A stretch of DNA of 64,000 nucleotides from Anisus vortex (taxonomy: Eukaryota; Mollusca; Gastropoda; Planorbidae). Position 1 is the stretch's first letter; the number at the start of each line of letters is the position of its first letter. A program made the position numbers and the translations under genes. Location: NCBI GenBank assembly GCA_949126835.1, contig OX421494.1, positions 4,099,201 to 4,163,200 of the forward strand. Direction: 5' to 3'. Shown in pieces: positions 1-10,859 of this stretch. Below the pieces are notes generated by a model. The model did not search any database and was not told the origin of the DNA. It saw only the letters and a list, made by a program, of their open reading frames with translations.

Positions 1-688
1 TTGTTCAATTAAACTCCTCCCACCCCACACCACGCCTACACGTGGCTGACGTACACGCTATGGCCGCTGACTAGATCGATAGTTTGTATGAGTCATGTCT
101 TAACTAGGGCAAAGCTGGAATCGCTATTTTTTTGTCCTTCATTTCAAAACCGATAGAGGGGGGGGGGGGGAGAGGAAGAAAATCAAAAAAAGGAGGGGAG
201 CGGTCAAAACTATCCTTGAAAGTCTCATAAAACTGAGTCTATCGGAGATTCTCGTCTCGCTTTCACCCTCGCTCTCGGTCTCCACATTTGACTGTCTCAG
301 TCGCTCACTTGAGTCTTGGTGACGAGGACACAGCTTGGCTATTCGCTTCTAATTCTAATGTCATAGTCGTTGACCTTAAAAAACAACAACAGCTAAATAG
401 GTGCTAAAGTTGTCAGATTTATATTAGCCTGCCTGTATTACAGTGTTTACGGTTAGTTACACTCACCGATAGACGGTATATTAACGGTATGGATGGCACT
501 GCACCTACAAGAACCCATAACAAAGCACGCGCCATCAAAGGTAGGTCTACTGCGCTCCTCGCCACATTCACTCATGACAATTCCCGGTGTTGATGAACAC
601 ACAAAAGGAAGCCTGTTGGAGGGCGCTCGTTTAAATCTATGGAACAAATTGCTTCAGACACTGAGCGATTCTGAGACCAAATATTCCC
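1..688. other. Intergenic DNA, no gene recognised
   Basis: I see no coding exon or known repeat here. A poly-G run lies near 158-170, followed by a purine-rich stretch. The open frame that starts near 493 runs into the MITE at 689 and has no recognisable domain, so I do not call it a gene. Confidence 0.5.
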
Positions 689-770
689 TTAACTCTTCCA
701 GTACCGACCTACGTCTATCTAAGCTGCCTTCAGTTCCGCTATATACGCGCCCGGGAATGGTAAGGGTTAA
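689..770 (+). mobile_element. piggyBac-like 74-bp MITE, copy 1
   Basis: A 74-bp unit (693-766) is flanked on both sides by TTAA (689-692 and 767-770). It matches the 73-bp units at 17851-17923 and 28057-28129 and the degraded copy at 16163-16229. The ends are CTCTTCC and GTAAGGG. TTAA target sites and CCCTT-type termini are the hallmark of piggyBac elements. The unit is far too short to code for anything. This copy has diverged more from the other two than they have from each other. Confidence 0.7.
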
Positions 771-1311
771 GAAAATAGTTTAAAGATCTTTAATAAGTGT
801 TTGATTGCCTTTCTTGCTCCTACATCTGTCACTTCAATTAATACAAAGAGCGCACCGAGCATACATGTAATAGCGTGCTGAGATGAGCTATATAAATCAT
901 CGTCATCATGATTAGAAATTACTATTTTAATATTTGATATTTCATGGCCTCAATGCAATGTTTGTTTTTCATTTGGAGTCAGTCGGCATCCTAGAGTGTA
1001 CTACTATTCAGCTTCACGAATCCCAGTATATTTACGCAAGTATGCTCTTACATACAGCGAGTCATATAACAAAGGTGAGGACATTCTTGAAAAAGAAAGT
1101 TCGAGGTGCGCATTATAAACGTATTTTCTAGATTTGCTAAGCTAAAAGACCCCTCCCCCCACTCTTTTTTTTCACCCCCCCCCCCTCTCCCGTACGAAAA
1201 GGATATGAAGTTAAATCTAATATAAAAAAAACAACTGTCACTCTAAACATTTTTATTTTCGTTGCGCGCGTTAATTTATCAAGATATCTTTTACAAGTAT
1301 TGTTTGTTTGT
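771..1311. other. Intergenic DNA, low-complexity C/T tract
   Basis: AT-rich DNA with a C-rich run at about 1149-1193. I recognise no gene or transposon. Confidence 0.5.
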
Positions 1312-1317
1312 TACAAA

Positions 1318-1663
1318 CAGGGTTCTCACACAGTCTGGAAAGGCTGGAAAAGTCTGAAATTTTTAAAAAATCAAGGCCTGGACAACCTTGAATATTGGCA
1401 TTTTAGTCTGGAAAAATAGCCTGTCAGCCTGGAAATTTATCTAAATCTATATTTATATCTAAATTTATTATAAAAATGAAGGTCAGACAAAAAACGCCAA
1501 TCCCATTTTTATACGCCATAAACGCCACCTGACCGAGCCTTAGATTAATACCTCATTCACGCAATATTTAGGTAACTTAAGGAGAGGGAGAGGAGGCGTG
1601 TGACCATTTTCCAAATAACGTGTTCCAGCCTTGAATTTGTTTAAAAAAAATGTGAGAACCCTG
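1318..1663. mobile_element. hAT-like non-autonomous DNA transposon, 346 bp
   Basis: The termini are perfect 13-bp inverted repeats: CAGGGTTCTCACA at 1318-1330 and its complement at 1651-1663. The flanks carry an exact duplication, TACAAA (1312-1317 and 1664-1669). CAGGG-type ends point to hAT. The readable duplication is 6 bp, not the usual 8, so the superfamily call is provisional. Inside are several 'cctggaaa/ctggaaaagtctg' motifs near each end (subterminal repeats). There is no transposase frame. Confidence 0.65.
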
Positions 1664-1669
1664 TACAAA

Positions 1670-2399
1670 GATAACACTTTCAAACGTTGATTATACCTAT
1701 GTCATACTGGTATAGATCTTGTAAGGTTATCTCTTTTAAAGTGCGGACGAATTTAAAAAGTGGCTCTTAAAGTCGCCCGTAACGATTTCATAAAACAAAA
1801 GAAAGCTTACAGCCGTCTGCTGTCATCAGGAAGGTTTCGGTGAAAAGTAGGACACACACCTGGGACCGGTTCTTGCGTGCTTGCTTGTAGTGATAACCAG
1901 AGGGGGCAACTGGGCACCTTTAAGTTGTACACAATTCCTTGATTCCTTGTTTGGCACCGAAGCTCATCGTTTGAAGTGCAGATATGGGGGGCGGGGGGGG
2001 GGGGGCGCACTTTACCGTTCAGGCACCCAAAAAATGATAAAGACCATCCTAACAAGTACTACAAGATCCGAGGTGTCTGTTCACACCAACACATGACGTC
2101 ATTACGGAAGCGATCATAACTGCTGATAATCAAGAGTTTGTGTCCGGCGTCCATCTCCCCCCCCCCTCCCGCCTCCACTTCTGTCCCCTTTTGAGTTATA
2201 GAGTACAAGTCCAGACCCCCTTCAGTATTTTATCACGTAAATATTTCTGGACTCCGCACCTCCACCCTCTCCCTCTCCCACACCTTCATCCTGTTTCCGG
2301 TACATGGCCGTTGTTGATGACAGGCACTCCCTGCGCCCCCCCCCCCCCAAGCAGCCTCCCTTCCACCCCCCTCCCCCAAAATCACGATAAGCTTAATTG
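1670..2399. other. Intergenic DNA with G-run and C-rich tracts
   Basis: A poly-G run lies at about 1986-2004 and C-rich tracts at about 2155-2385. Short open frames on both strands are created by these tracts. I recognise no gene. Confidence 0.45.
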
Positions 2400-2555
2400 T
2401 TAGCGGAGGAAATCAATACAGTGCTGGTAAAAGAGAGGGAGATGGTGAACGAAACAATGAATGAAAAGGAGAAATACATGGAGAGGTAGAAATAAATAAA
2501 GAGGATCAAAGAGATCGACCTCTAGAGAGAAAGAAAGACATATATATAGAGAGAG

Positions 2556-2601
<46 letters not shown>

Positions 2602-2810
2602 AGAGAAAGAGAGAGAGAGAAATGGAGAGGAACAAAAAAGAAAAAAGAGAGGAATAAAGAAAGGCGGATAGAGACAAAAAGGAAGAATATAAAGAGAAAT
2701 TGAGAAAACCTAAAGATAGAAAGAGAAAAAAGAGAAATGGAATTACAGAAAAAGAGTTGTGTAGAGATACACAGAGATAGAAAGAGAAAGGTAAAATGAA
2801 ATTGGTGAAA
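2400..2810. repeat. Purine-rich (GA)n low-complexity tract
   Basis: Almost uninterrupted A/G on the + strand, with a core of (GA)n and (GAAA)n at about 2535-2625. The 142-aa minus-strand frame across it (Ser/Leu/Phe-rich) is an artefact of the CT repeat. Confidence 0.85.
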
Positions 2811-3002
2811 GTAATGTGATACAAACAATGTATCAAGTAACTTTCAACAGGTAATACATTTCTAATGTCATGGCATCAGGGGACGTAACGTTCATCATTA
2901 GTAGACAGTTTATACAGCCTAGAGAATATGATTTATGATTTAAATATTCTAGAGTGATGGTTCTTACTTTTTCACTTTAGTTAAATTATTTATTATACGT
3001 TA

Positions 3003-3004
3003 TC

Positions 3005-3056
<52 letters not shown>

Positions 3057-3112
3057 GTCTATCTTTCCGTCGGTCTGTCTATCTGTCTTTCTGTCTGTGT
3101 ATCTATCTGACC
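3003..3112. repeat. (ATCT)n microsatellite decaying to (GTCT)n
   Basis: About fifteen uninterrupted ATCT units from 3004, then degenerate GTCT/TTCT units to about 3112. It directly precedes a SINE fragment. Confidence 0.9.
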
Positions 3113-3126
3113 ATATTGTTTGTGTT

Positions 3127-3295
3127 AGTTTCCGGGTCTGAAGGGTGATCTACCCAGCTCTAATAAAAATACTATTCGGCTGGGTTAAGGCGCTCGTCAC
3201 ACAATCTCCTAGTATGCCATGGCCAAAGAAACGTAAACGCTGCTTCACAGGCCCCGATGGATCCAATTTTTCTGTCAGGATATTTTACTTTTATA
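3127..3295 (+). mobile_element. tRNA-derived SINE, 3' part only
   Basis: It shares with the complete copy at 52334-52590 the blocks 'CTACCCAGCTCT', 'CACACAATCTCCTAGTATGCC' (in part), 'ACGCTGCTTCAC' and the terminal 'ATTTTACTTT'. The tRNA-like head (A and B boxes) is absent, so this is a 5'-truncated or decayed copy. Confidence 0.7.
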
Positions 3296-5404
3296 ACAGT
3301 TCGCGGTAATATATATTTTAAAATATCTTGATATGTCCAATAAATAAATAAAAAAAAACGAAGATAAAACAGCTTATCCTAAGTTAACCTTGACCCTAAC
3401 CTTTAACCCCCACACAACAGAGGGAATATGACGTGGCAGTGGAAAAGGCGGGTCAAGAGAAAATGGCTCAATCTACAGATGTTGAGTCGAGATACCCTTC
3501 CCCTTCTTTTCCCAATCAATGACCTTTTGAAAGAATGACCTTTAGATGTTTGACCTTAAGACGGACAGTCATGTTGTAGGTGTCTATGTTGAAATTTCAT
3601 CTATGAAGAAGATTAATTTCATTAATCAACGACAAAAAAGAAAAATCCATCTAGTATATATAGAATGAAATTCAGCGGTCCACTATATTAATATTAAAAT
3701 CATCATAAAGTTTTTTCATTAATTTTTAATCTAACTTTTCCATATTTGTTTTTGTTGATTATAAATTGTAAGAAACATATAAATTAAATCCCGATACACA
3801 CATTAGAACAAGACAATAGCTCTATAATCATTATAATAATGTTATGAAACGGAAAAATCTAGAATCTAGATTATCTGTGTTGCCGCATGCCGCACGAGTT
3901 TTCCCGCACCAAACTCAATACCGGGTGAAAGTGTTTTAAAAACAAAGGGGATTGAACTGAAAATAATAATCTAACAACTTGGACTTGGAGGCGGGGAAAA
4001 AAAAAAGTAATAATAATATAAAAAAGGGAGGGAGGGAGTGGGAATAAAAGAATGGCGAGCTCGGATGACTCCCCGCTAGCGGACCTATCGATTGACGGGG
4101 GCTTCTTTCTCATTCTTCGCCGCAGCACACACGCGCAGACGACAACACGCGAAGAGGGTGGGGATGAGGGTATGACACGCGTAGCGGTGTGGCAATTTTG
4201 AACCGGTAGCTAGTTTGACGCTTTATCGATAAGAAATAATAATAACAAAAGAACACAAGGAAAGCACAAATACCATTTTGTTCATAGATAGTTGAACTTT
4301 TAAATTTTGTTAGGTTACTAAATATAGTAAAGTTAAAGTATATTTTCTAAGGAGGAATCAATTTGAAACAAAATTATCGTTTGGTAAAATGTGAGAACTG
4401 AAGTCGATAAGAGTGATCTTTCCCTGAAAATTCTCATCTCACACACTAGCACGCGCGTCTTGCAGCCGAGTTCATTCATAGGCGGTGAAGGATATATTTT
4501 TAATACCCTTTTTTTTTGTTGTTGCTACGTCTTCTATTGGGCGGAAGTTTTTCTTTTCCACTTAACTGCTTATCTTTGACTTGGATAAGTAGTTCTATCT
4601 TGGACTATCTCAGTGAGTACCTTTCAAAGAACACCTGGCCACTGACGTAAGGTAAACAAATTTGTTTTTTCTAACATTTCATATTTTCCCTTTTCAAATA
4701 TCGGTTTAAGGTATTTTTCTAATACTTTAAACTTAAAAACGAGAATTTTTAGCGCTTTTTTAAAGCATGTTTTTATTTATATAGTATAATAAATAAATTT
4801 TATTTATATAACTAGAACCATGTAAAAGTTAATTTGATGGTTTCAAGCGAAAGTAGTGTTTTTTTTTTCTGGCTCTTCGCATTTTTAAAGAAAAATATGA
4901 AAAATTATTATTCACCGCACAAGGGTCCTATGTTATTGAATCGGATCTTCAAGACCATGATTGTGTACATTTTTATCCAATAAAATTCGATATAGGTATG
5001 AATATTATAAAATATAGATATTGTTATTTCGATACCACCCACTCTATAATTTTTTTTTTCTTGTTCGAAAGGATGATAGTTAAGTGTTTAAATAAATTGT
5101 AATTTTAAAGCGATTCACGCAGTTACATTTAAAAAAAAACACATCGAGTAACGACACTTATTATGGACGTTTAATTTAATTTGGAATGTTGAAATATATT
5201 CGTCATCACATTATTTATTTTTATATTCGACTGCAGCTGATCGATAAAATGAGGATCCGTTATTCAATTTAAAAAAAGTTGTAATTCTAAAGTGATCTAA
5301 ACTTGCTTGAACCACAATGGGCAATTTATTTGCATATTTTGTATGGGTCTCATTTTATCTGCATCGCTCAGTCTTCTATTGTGTTTCTTAAAGTGAACAA
5401 AAAC
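3296..5404. other. AT-rich intergenic DNA with one CpG-dense patch
   Basis: No coding exon is recognisable. Most of the stretch is strongly AT-rich. At about 4040-4215 there is a short CpG-dense patch with many CGCG/CGAT motifs, unlike its surroundings; it could be a promoter-like or unmethylated segment. Nothing else stands out. Confidence 0.45.
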
Positions 5405-5710
5405 TGAAACTGTGTGTGTATTGTGTGTATAAATGTGTCTGTATGTGCGTAAGTGTGTGTGTAAATGTGTGTGTAAATGTGTGTAAGTGTGTGTTTGTAT
5501 AAATGTGTGTGTGTAAATGCGTGTCTAAATATTAATGTGTGTAAATGTGTGTGTGTAAATATGTGTGTAAATGTATGTATAAGTGTGTGTGTTTGTGTAA
5601 ATGTGTGTGTGTGTAAATGTGTGTGTAAATTTATGTGTGTAACCGTGTGTGTAAATCTATGTGTGTCTGTAGTAAATGTGCGTATAAGTGTGTATGTGTA
5701 AGTGTGTGAG
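5405..5710. repeat. TGTG/TAAA minisatellite
   Basis: Irregular units of the type (TG)nTAAA(TG)n, roughly 10-14 bp, over about 300 bp. Both the 184-aa minus-strand frame (Thr/His-rich) and the 74-aa plus frame come from this repeat. Confidence 0.85.
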
Positions 5711-6059
5711 TTGATGCTATGGGATTTAGGGAATATGAGATCAGGATGCGTGATTGAGTTTAGAAGGATTGTCGACCAGACTTTTGGAGATATTTCGTGT
5801 GGGGGAGCCAAATATAAGCGTCTTATCTTGAAATACACGGAGGGCGTGAGTGGGCGCTGGAGGGGCAGGGGAGGCGAGTCGACGCGCAGACGACACTTGT
5901 GACATACATCATCTGTCACCATAATGGCTTTCTGGTGATAATTTTTTAGATTGTCTCGCGTGACAAGATCTCGTTGATCAGCGATTGTTTTCTATTCGGA
6001 GGCTTATATTTCTTTGAACCGTGTTCCTTACAAATCTATATATTATTATAATATTCTCT

Positions 6060-6625
6060 TTTTGAACATCGGCACTAGGTTTTATAGTGTAAAAAGGAAC
6101 CTTTACAAATGTAATAAGAATATAAATCTAAAATGCTACCTCACATTAGTTAGACCTATACTAGAATATGCACCTTCTGCAACAACTAAAGTAACCATTG
6201 AAAAATTAGAACAAATTCAGAAAAGAGCTGGCTAATATTCACAAGTGACAAGAGTAACACTAATAGTTAAATCACTAAACCTAGCAACACTAGAGGACAT
6301 AAGGGCAAAGAGTAAAGTAGTAATAATACACCAGGCATTAAATTCTAACTTAGAAATGCAACACAGTAATAATCTGTTACAATGCTCTGATAAACATAAG
6401 AACAAAAGCACTTTTCTTATCACTGACGTGAGAACAAATGCATAAGTACTCTTTCTCCCCGAGTGGCATTCGGGCATGGAATGGGATGCCTGAAGAAAAC
6501 CAATAACTTAATATAATTTTAAACACTAGTCAAAATGCAAGATTAGACACAGACCACGGATGAGCGTAGGATGCATTAATCTTCTTTATAGAAGGAGCGA
6601 TTTAGAATGAGTAAGATTTAGTTTG
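6060..6625 (+). pseudogene. LINE family A, 3' end of ORF2 and 3' UTR (decayed)
   Basis: The translation at about 6075-6235 gives the thumb region of a non-LTR reverse transcriptase (motifs like YLTLVRPILEYA and IEKLEQIQKRA). After a frame break, 6245-6445 gives the C-terminal tail (LxxLEDxRAKSKVVxxHQALN, then a residue run ending near TNA). The nucleotide block 'CATGGAATG..GCCTGA' and the 3' UTR motif 'GAGCGTAGGA..CTTCTTTATAGAAGGAGCG' follow, and these recur at 16.2, 16.65, 17.5, 28.7, 39.6, 43.3 and 43.7 kb. Stops and a frameshift make it a relic. It belongs to the Jockey/CR1-like group; I cannot fix the clade by eye. Confidence 0.8.
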
Positions 6626-6673
6626 CGGTTAGACTTGGTGCCCATGATTACAAGGTGATGGACTAAATTATAT

Positions 6674-6969
6674 CAAAGACTGTAATAAGATTGACCGCTT
6701 GCTCTATTTTTATAGCTTAAGTGTTTTTTTTCCCGTGTGCAGTCAATTACACTGTCTTTAATGAGTCCTAAACTTCCCTAAAGACTAGCGCTGTAGACAA
6801 CTTTCGATTTTAATCTTAATATCCTAATTTTACATTGAGAAAATCATAGCGAATTACTAAACCGGAAGTCTAGAGGGCAGGGTGCGATCAGAAATTCCGA
6901 TATTAAGTGTTTCAAGTTTTTAAATAGCAGAAATATCAAAGCTAGCGGTCCATCTTATTATAGTCTTTG
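6674..6969 (-). mobile_element. 296-bp long-TIR MITE, copy 1
   Basis: The inverted termini begin CAAAGACT and continue with GATTGACCGCTTGCT / GATGGACCGCTAGC. Length is 296 bp, the same as the copy at 38649-38944. The flanks read ATTATAT and ATTATTT (6 of 7 match), consistent with a 7-bp target duplication. There is no coding capacity. It lies in the opposite orientation to the other two copies, judged by the internal GAAAATCATAGCGA block. Confidence 0.75.
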
Positions 6970-6999
6970 ATTATTTGAGTATTTTCAATTCTAACAATG

Positions 7000-7062
7000 G
7001 GGTATGCTTAAAAGTACACGTCGGACCGAATTGATCCATAGGGGGTCACGGTATTCCACCCT
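7000..7062 (-). mobile_element. SINE 3'-end scrap
   Basis: 'AAAGTACACGTCGGACC..TTGATCCATAGGG' is the reverse complement of the SINE 3' end. Only about 60 bp remain. Confidence 0.5.
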
Positions 7063-7080
7063 TTTTAAATAAATTAAATC

Positions 7081-7820
7081 TTAAAGAAGCTAACTATATA
7101 CTAAAAATACGCACAAGTAATAATAATTTCCCTGTAGAACTGGGTCGCGACTCCAGAATAGATTATAATTTAAGAGTAATGTCCCCTTTGCCTATAAGAT
7201 ATAGAAGAGTAATTTCACTACTTACTCCAATGTGAGCATTTCAATGCCCAACGGAGATTATATATAAAAAAATATTATTTTAACAGACCAAATGTAGAGA
7301 AAATGTCCCAACTGCTCAATACTAGTTCTATGAAAGAACTTAAGAAACTAAACATATTTGCAAAAATAGTTTTATCTGTTTTTAAAATATGAAAAAAAGA
7401 TAATAAATGGTTCAATATATTAACAACTTTCCTTTTAGAACACCTTTTATTAAATTATAATTGTTTTCATGAACTATGTTACTTTGCCTATACTGTATTT
7501 CTATAATTGTTTTCATGAACTATGTTACTTTGGCTATACTGTATTTCTATAATTGTTTTCATGAACTATGTTACTTTGCCTATACTGTATTTCTATAATT
7601 GTTTTCATGAACTATGTTACTTTGCCTATACTGTATTTCTATGTTGGTATTCTCTTTTCTTGATAACTTAAAGGGAATCTATTATTATTAATTTTATTAT
7701 TTCGGTAACTTTTACTATTATTTACTAATGTTAGAATTTTCTAATTATGTTTTTGATTATGCCTTTATGGTACTGATGTACTTTGTGGCAAATAAAATAT
7801 TGTTCATTGTTATTGTTCAT
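7081..7820 (+). pseudogene. LINE family B, 3' end with heptamer tail
   Basis: The segment 7140-7390 aligns by eye with the minus-strand copy at 18845-19158. Both encode a tail that contains SRIDYNLR, then a Cys/His-type segment, then 'RPNVEKMS..LLN..S.KELKKL'. In this copy it is broken by stops. The 3' UTR holds four 46-bp repeats (7457-7640). The element ends with 'TGTGGCAAATAAAATATTG' and a TTGTTCATTG-type repeat tail. The matching end of the minus copy (18345-18400) is (CAATGAA)n. The next base after the tail begins a SINE. Confidence 0.75.
7457..7640 (+). repeat. 46-bp tandem repeat, 4 copies
   Basis: Exact 46-bp period, with copies starting at 7457, 7503, 7549 and 7595. The unit contains 'TTTTCATGAACTATGTTAC'. 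Only one or two differences are visible (GCC versus GGC). It lies inside the 3' UTR of LINE B and is absent from the 18.3-kb copy, so it expanded after insertion or in one subfamily. Confidence 0.95.
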
Positions 7821-8075
7821 TGTAGCCGAGCGGCAGCGCGCTCGACTGGCGAGCCGAAGGTCACGGTTTCGAATCCTGGTGCAGGCTAGGATTTGCAGTT
7901 CTCCAGGGTCTGGAGGGTGTCCCTGATTCTACCCAGCTCTGATGGGTACCTGACATTAGTTGGGGTAAAGTAAAGGCGGCTGTACATAGTGCTGGCCACA
8001 CAATCACCTAGTATGCCGTGGCCACATAAACTGGTGAACGCTGCTTCATCGGACCTATGAAAAGGGTATGCTTAA
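7821..8075 (+). mobile_element. tRNA-derived SINE, near complete
   Basis: The head has a pol III A box (GTAGCCGAGCGGC) and a B box (GGTTTCGAATCC). The body carries the family blocks 'TCTACCCAGCTCTGATGGGTACC', split by drift, 'AAAGGCGGCTG', 'CTGGCCACACAATCACCTAG' and 'GGTGAACGCTGCTTCA'. It abuts the tail of LINE B. It faces a second copy (8080-8317) tail to tail. Confidence 0.85.
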
Positions 8076-8079
8076 TTAA

Positions 8080-8317
8080 GTTAAAATACCCGTTGGACCA
8101 AATTTAACATGACTAGCGAAGTAGCGTTCACCAGTGTCGAGGTGATTGTGCCCAGCCACCTTTTCTTGACCTTAACCTATGTCAGATACCCATCAGAGCA
8201 GCGTAGACTCAGGGACACCTGCCAATCCGGGAACAAATCCTAGCCTTCATCAGTATTCGACCCCGAAAATTTCGGTACGCCAGCCAACGCGCTGCCATTC
8301 GGCCACCGACCCCGTAC
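8080..8317 (-). mobile_element. tRNA-derived SINE, near complete, inverted
   Basis: The reverse complement shows the same order of blocks. The tRNA-like head lies at about 8235-8317 (CGCGCTGCCATTCGGCCAC at the end). The body contains 'CCCATCAGAGC' and 'GAAGTAGCGTTCACCAG'. With 7821-8075 it forms a 3'-to-3' inverted pair. Confidence 0.8.
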
Positions 8318-8917
8318 GGCATCCTTTAACTTTTTCTTTCAGCTGTCCAAAGAAGCATAGCTCTGTTGGTTGGATACATCTGGGTGCCAAATGTTGTGGC
8401 CCTTAAAAGCTCATTTAACACTATTCACGTTCAATTGAAGAAAAAATTATTAAAGTAATGTTTCTATTTGTTGATTACGATACCGTCAGAGCAAGCCAAG
8501 TCCGAATGTTTCGGGGGAATTCCCTTTTGCACGTCATCTTTCCCGATCAGCGGATCTCTATAGAAACGAACTCTTTCGGTTTAAGAATCAATTATTGATC
8601 AACTAGACGAGCAGTGTACCCTTCAACGAATGCTTCTGATAGCTTTTTGGTCATAACCCGCTTGGCATACACGCACGGGTCTGTGTGGATACCTTTTTCT
8701 GTCTTTCTTCTATATTGATTAATAGATCTAAAAAAATAATTGCAAATATTACTTTTTTGTTTTAACATTTCAAATAATTACTCCTCTAGTGAGTTTTTTT
8801 TCTTTTTTTTTGTGGAAAGTTAGCACTGTTCGTTTCCCAGAATGCTTCAGAAAGGTTTGTTCGTCCATGACATAAGATTCCACGTAACACCATTGCTCTA
8901 TATTATGTAGAATGAAG
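8318..8917. other. Intergenic DNA, nothing recognised
   Basis: AT-rich DNA with short T-runs. I see no exon or family-level repeat. Confidence 0.4.
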
Positions 8918-8984
8918 CTATCGGAACTGGTAAACGCTGCTTCACCAACCCTTTGATCAGTTTGGTCCGACGGGTACTTTACGT
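8918..8984 (+). mobile_element. SINE 3'-end fragment
   Basis: 'ACTGGTAAACGCTGCTTCACC' in part, followed by 'GGTCCGACGGGTACTTTACG', is the SINE family's 3' terminus. The head and body are missing. Confidence 0.7.
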
Positions 8985-9177
8985 ATAATAATAATAATAT
9001 CTATATAGTGCTGCCAACAAACATAATGTAAGCTCAGAGCGCGTTTAACATACAACTAAGAATACGGATATTACCCTAGGCCAGGTGAGAGAGTTAAATT
9101 GATGATAAAAAAAGACAAAACAAATAAATGTAGCATTAACCGACCCAACCCATAAGCAATACAGTAAGGGTCTATAG
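8985..9177 (-). pseudogene. L2/CR1-like LINE 3' end, part 1
   Basis: The (AATAAT)n start followed by 'ATATAGTGCT..AAGCTCAGAGCGCGTTTAACATAC' looks like the 3' UTR of an L2/CR1-type LINE read from its tail. The remainder of the same element continues at 10283, beyond the hAT insertion. Confidence 0.6.
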
Positions 9178-10274
9178 CATAGGTTCTCAACCTTTTTCCG
9201 CTCACCGCCCCCTTTTACAATTTTCTTCCGCTCACCGCCCCCCGCCCCCAATTTTCTTTTAGCGCCCACTCCCCCACCCCCAACTTTCTTTTAGCGCCCA
9301 CTCCCCTCCCCCCTCTTCCGAAATTTCTTTAGGCGGACTAGACTTTTTGTGTGATTAATTATCTTTAAAAAAAAAACTGAAAAGGAAACACATTGTAAGA
9401 ATTAATAGACCAAAAAATGTATAAACAAAATTACATTAACAAAAGGTTTAAATAAATCAACGCGAATCGTTTGCCTGGTGTGTTGCTAGCGATTTGTCTA
9501 CTTTTGTTTCAATTTTGGTTGCAAAAGCCTTAGGTCTAATAATCAGTGATATTTGTTATATTACAAAACAGAACTTGTTCGGCATCACTATTGCATCAAA
9601 TGTGAAAACATTTTTTTGTTAAAGGGAGATAATTAGCCCGTTTTATTTGAGCTGTTTTTTTTTCTTTTATAAAAAAAATGGTTTACAATTTATTACTTTG
9701 AAATGATCAAACTGTAAATAGTATTTGAAAATTATATAAATATTACATGACTAAATAATTTATATGTATATTTTCAAACATTACAATAACTACCCAGTTT
9801 GTATGATTACTAATTATCTATACCGCTTAACAATAGTAGGCCTACTGTGTGCTTCTTCGCATTTAAAATACATTAAGGACATTTCGGTTAAAACTGAGAT
9901 CAAAATATCATTAATATTAGCAGTTTTTAGGGCGACAGTGATCGGTCAGCAGAGTTGACAATCCAACAATATTTGCTAAATACAGGCCCCTACGTCATCG
10001 AAAAGTCACTGCGATTCCTATTTCTTATTAATATAATAATATGTAGGCATACTGTTGGGTGATATCAGATATTTAGCAGCACTTGCGTTTACATCACATT
10101 TCATCCTCCAAAAACTAATCGATTCAAATAGCTGAGGTGTTAAAATATATCAGGTACTTTTGTACCGCCCAAATGCCCTTCACCGCCCCCCAATCGCCCA
10201 CGGGAATGTCAGCGCCCCCCTAAAGCTTCTCACCGCCCCCCTGGGGGCGATATCGCCCCCGTTGAGAACCTATG
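9178..10274. mobile_element. hAT transposon, non-autonomous, 1,097 bp
   Basis: The terminal inverted repeats are CATAGGTTCTCAAC (9178-9191) and its exact complement (10261-10274). The flanks are GTCTATAG (9170-9177) and GTCTAAAG (10275-10282), an 8-bp duplication with one mismatch. Subterminal repeats of the type CTCACCGCCCCC and TTTTAGCGCCCACTCCCC occur several times near both ends, which is typical of transposase-binding subterminal repeats in hAT. The centre is AT-rich and has no transposase. It inserted into an L2-like LINE. Confidence 0.88.
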
Positions 10275-10282
10275 GTCTAAAG

Positions 10283-10480
10283 CATGTTAAATGTTATCTA
10301 AGGTAGATATTGAAATAATGAGTTTGTAAGTTCTTTTTGAAAGAAACAGTAGAGCTTGTTCGCCTCAGTTGAATGGGAAGTAGATTCCACACCTTCGGAC
10401 CGGATACTGAGAAGGCTCTAAGGCCAACGGTCGTCTGAGAGAAACGGGGCTCTTCCAGATATCTATTTTTAGCCCTTGCA
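10283..10480 (-). pseudogene. L2/CR1-like LINE 3' end, part 2
   Basis: The minus-strand translation of about 10310-10430 reads AFSVSGPKVWNLLP.. then ..SFKKNLQTHYF. This is the conserved C-terminus of L2/CR1-type reverse transcriptase ORFs ('aPkvWNsLP ... FKkxLKTxlF'). It continues 8985-9177 after removal of the hAT. The related element at 50850-52240 carries the same tail. Confidence 0.75.
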
Positions 10481-10779
10481 CGCCGTTAAAAACTAAAACA
10501 CGACTCAACATCAGTAAAATAAAGATGAATGAATGATGTGTAATTTTTGCTTTGACGTTAAATGAATTCTCTTATCCGTTGTCAATGAACACGTCACGCC
10601 CCCTCCCTCCCCCCACCCCGGGCTACTCTATTTCCTTCTCTCCCCCCCCACCCCACTCCCTCCCTCAACCTTTGTCCGTCAACCATATGTTCACAGAGCA
10701 GCGACCTGAGGATTTAAATTATTTACGCGACCGACGGCCGATTCCCACTCCACAGGATATCTCCTCCTTGCTTCTCTCT

Positions 10780-10823
10780 CTCACACACTCTCTCTCTCTC
10801 TCGTTTTCTTCCACACTCTACCA

Positions 10824-10859
<36 letters not shown>

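Noticed and set aside
493..783. 96-aa frame near the window start
   Set aside because: Its last third lies inside the 74-bp MITE at 693-766, and nothing else supports it.
2400..2836. 142-aa and 104-aa minus-strand frames rich in Ser/Leu/Phe
   Set aside because: Generated by a (GA)n tract.
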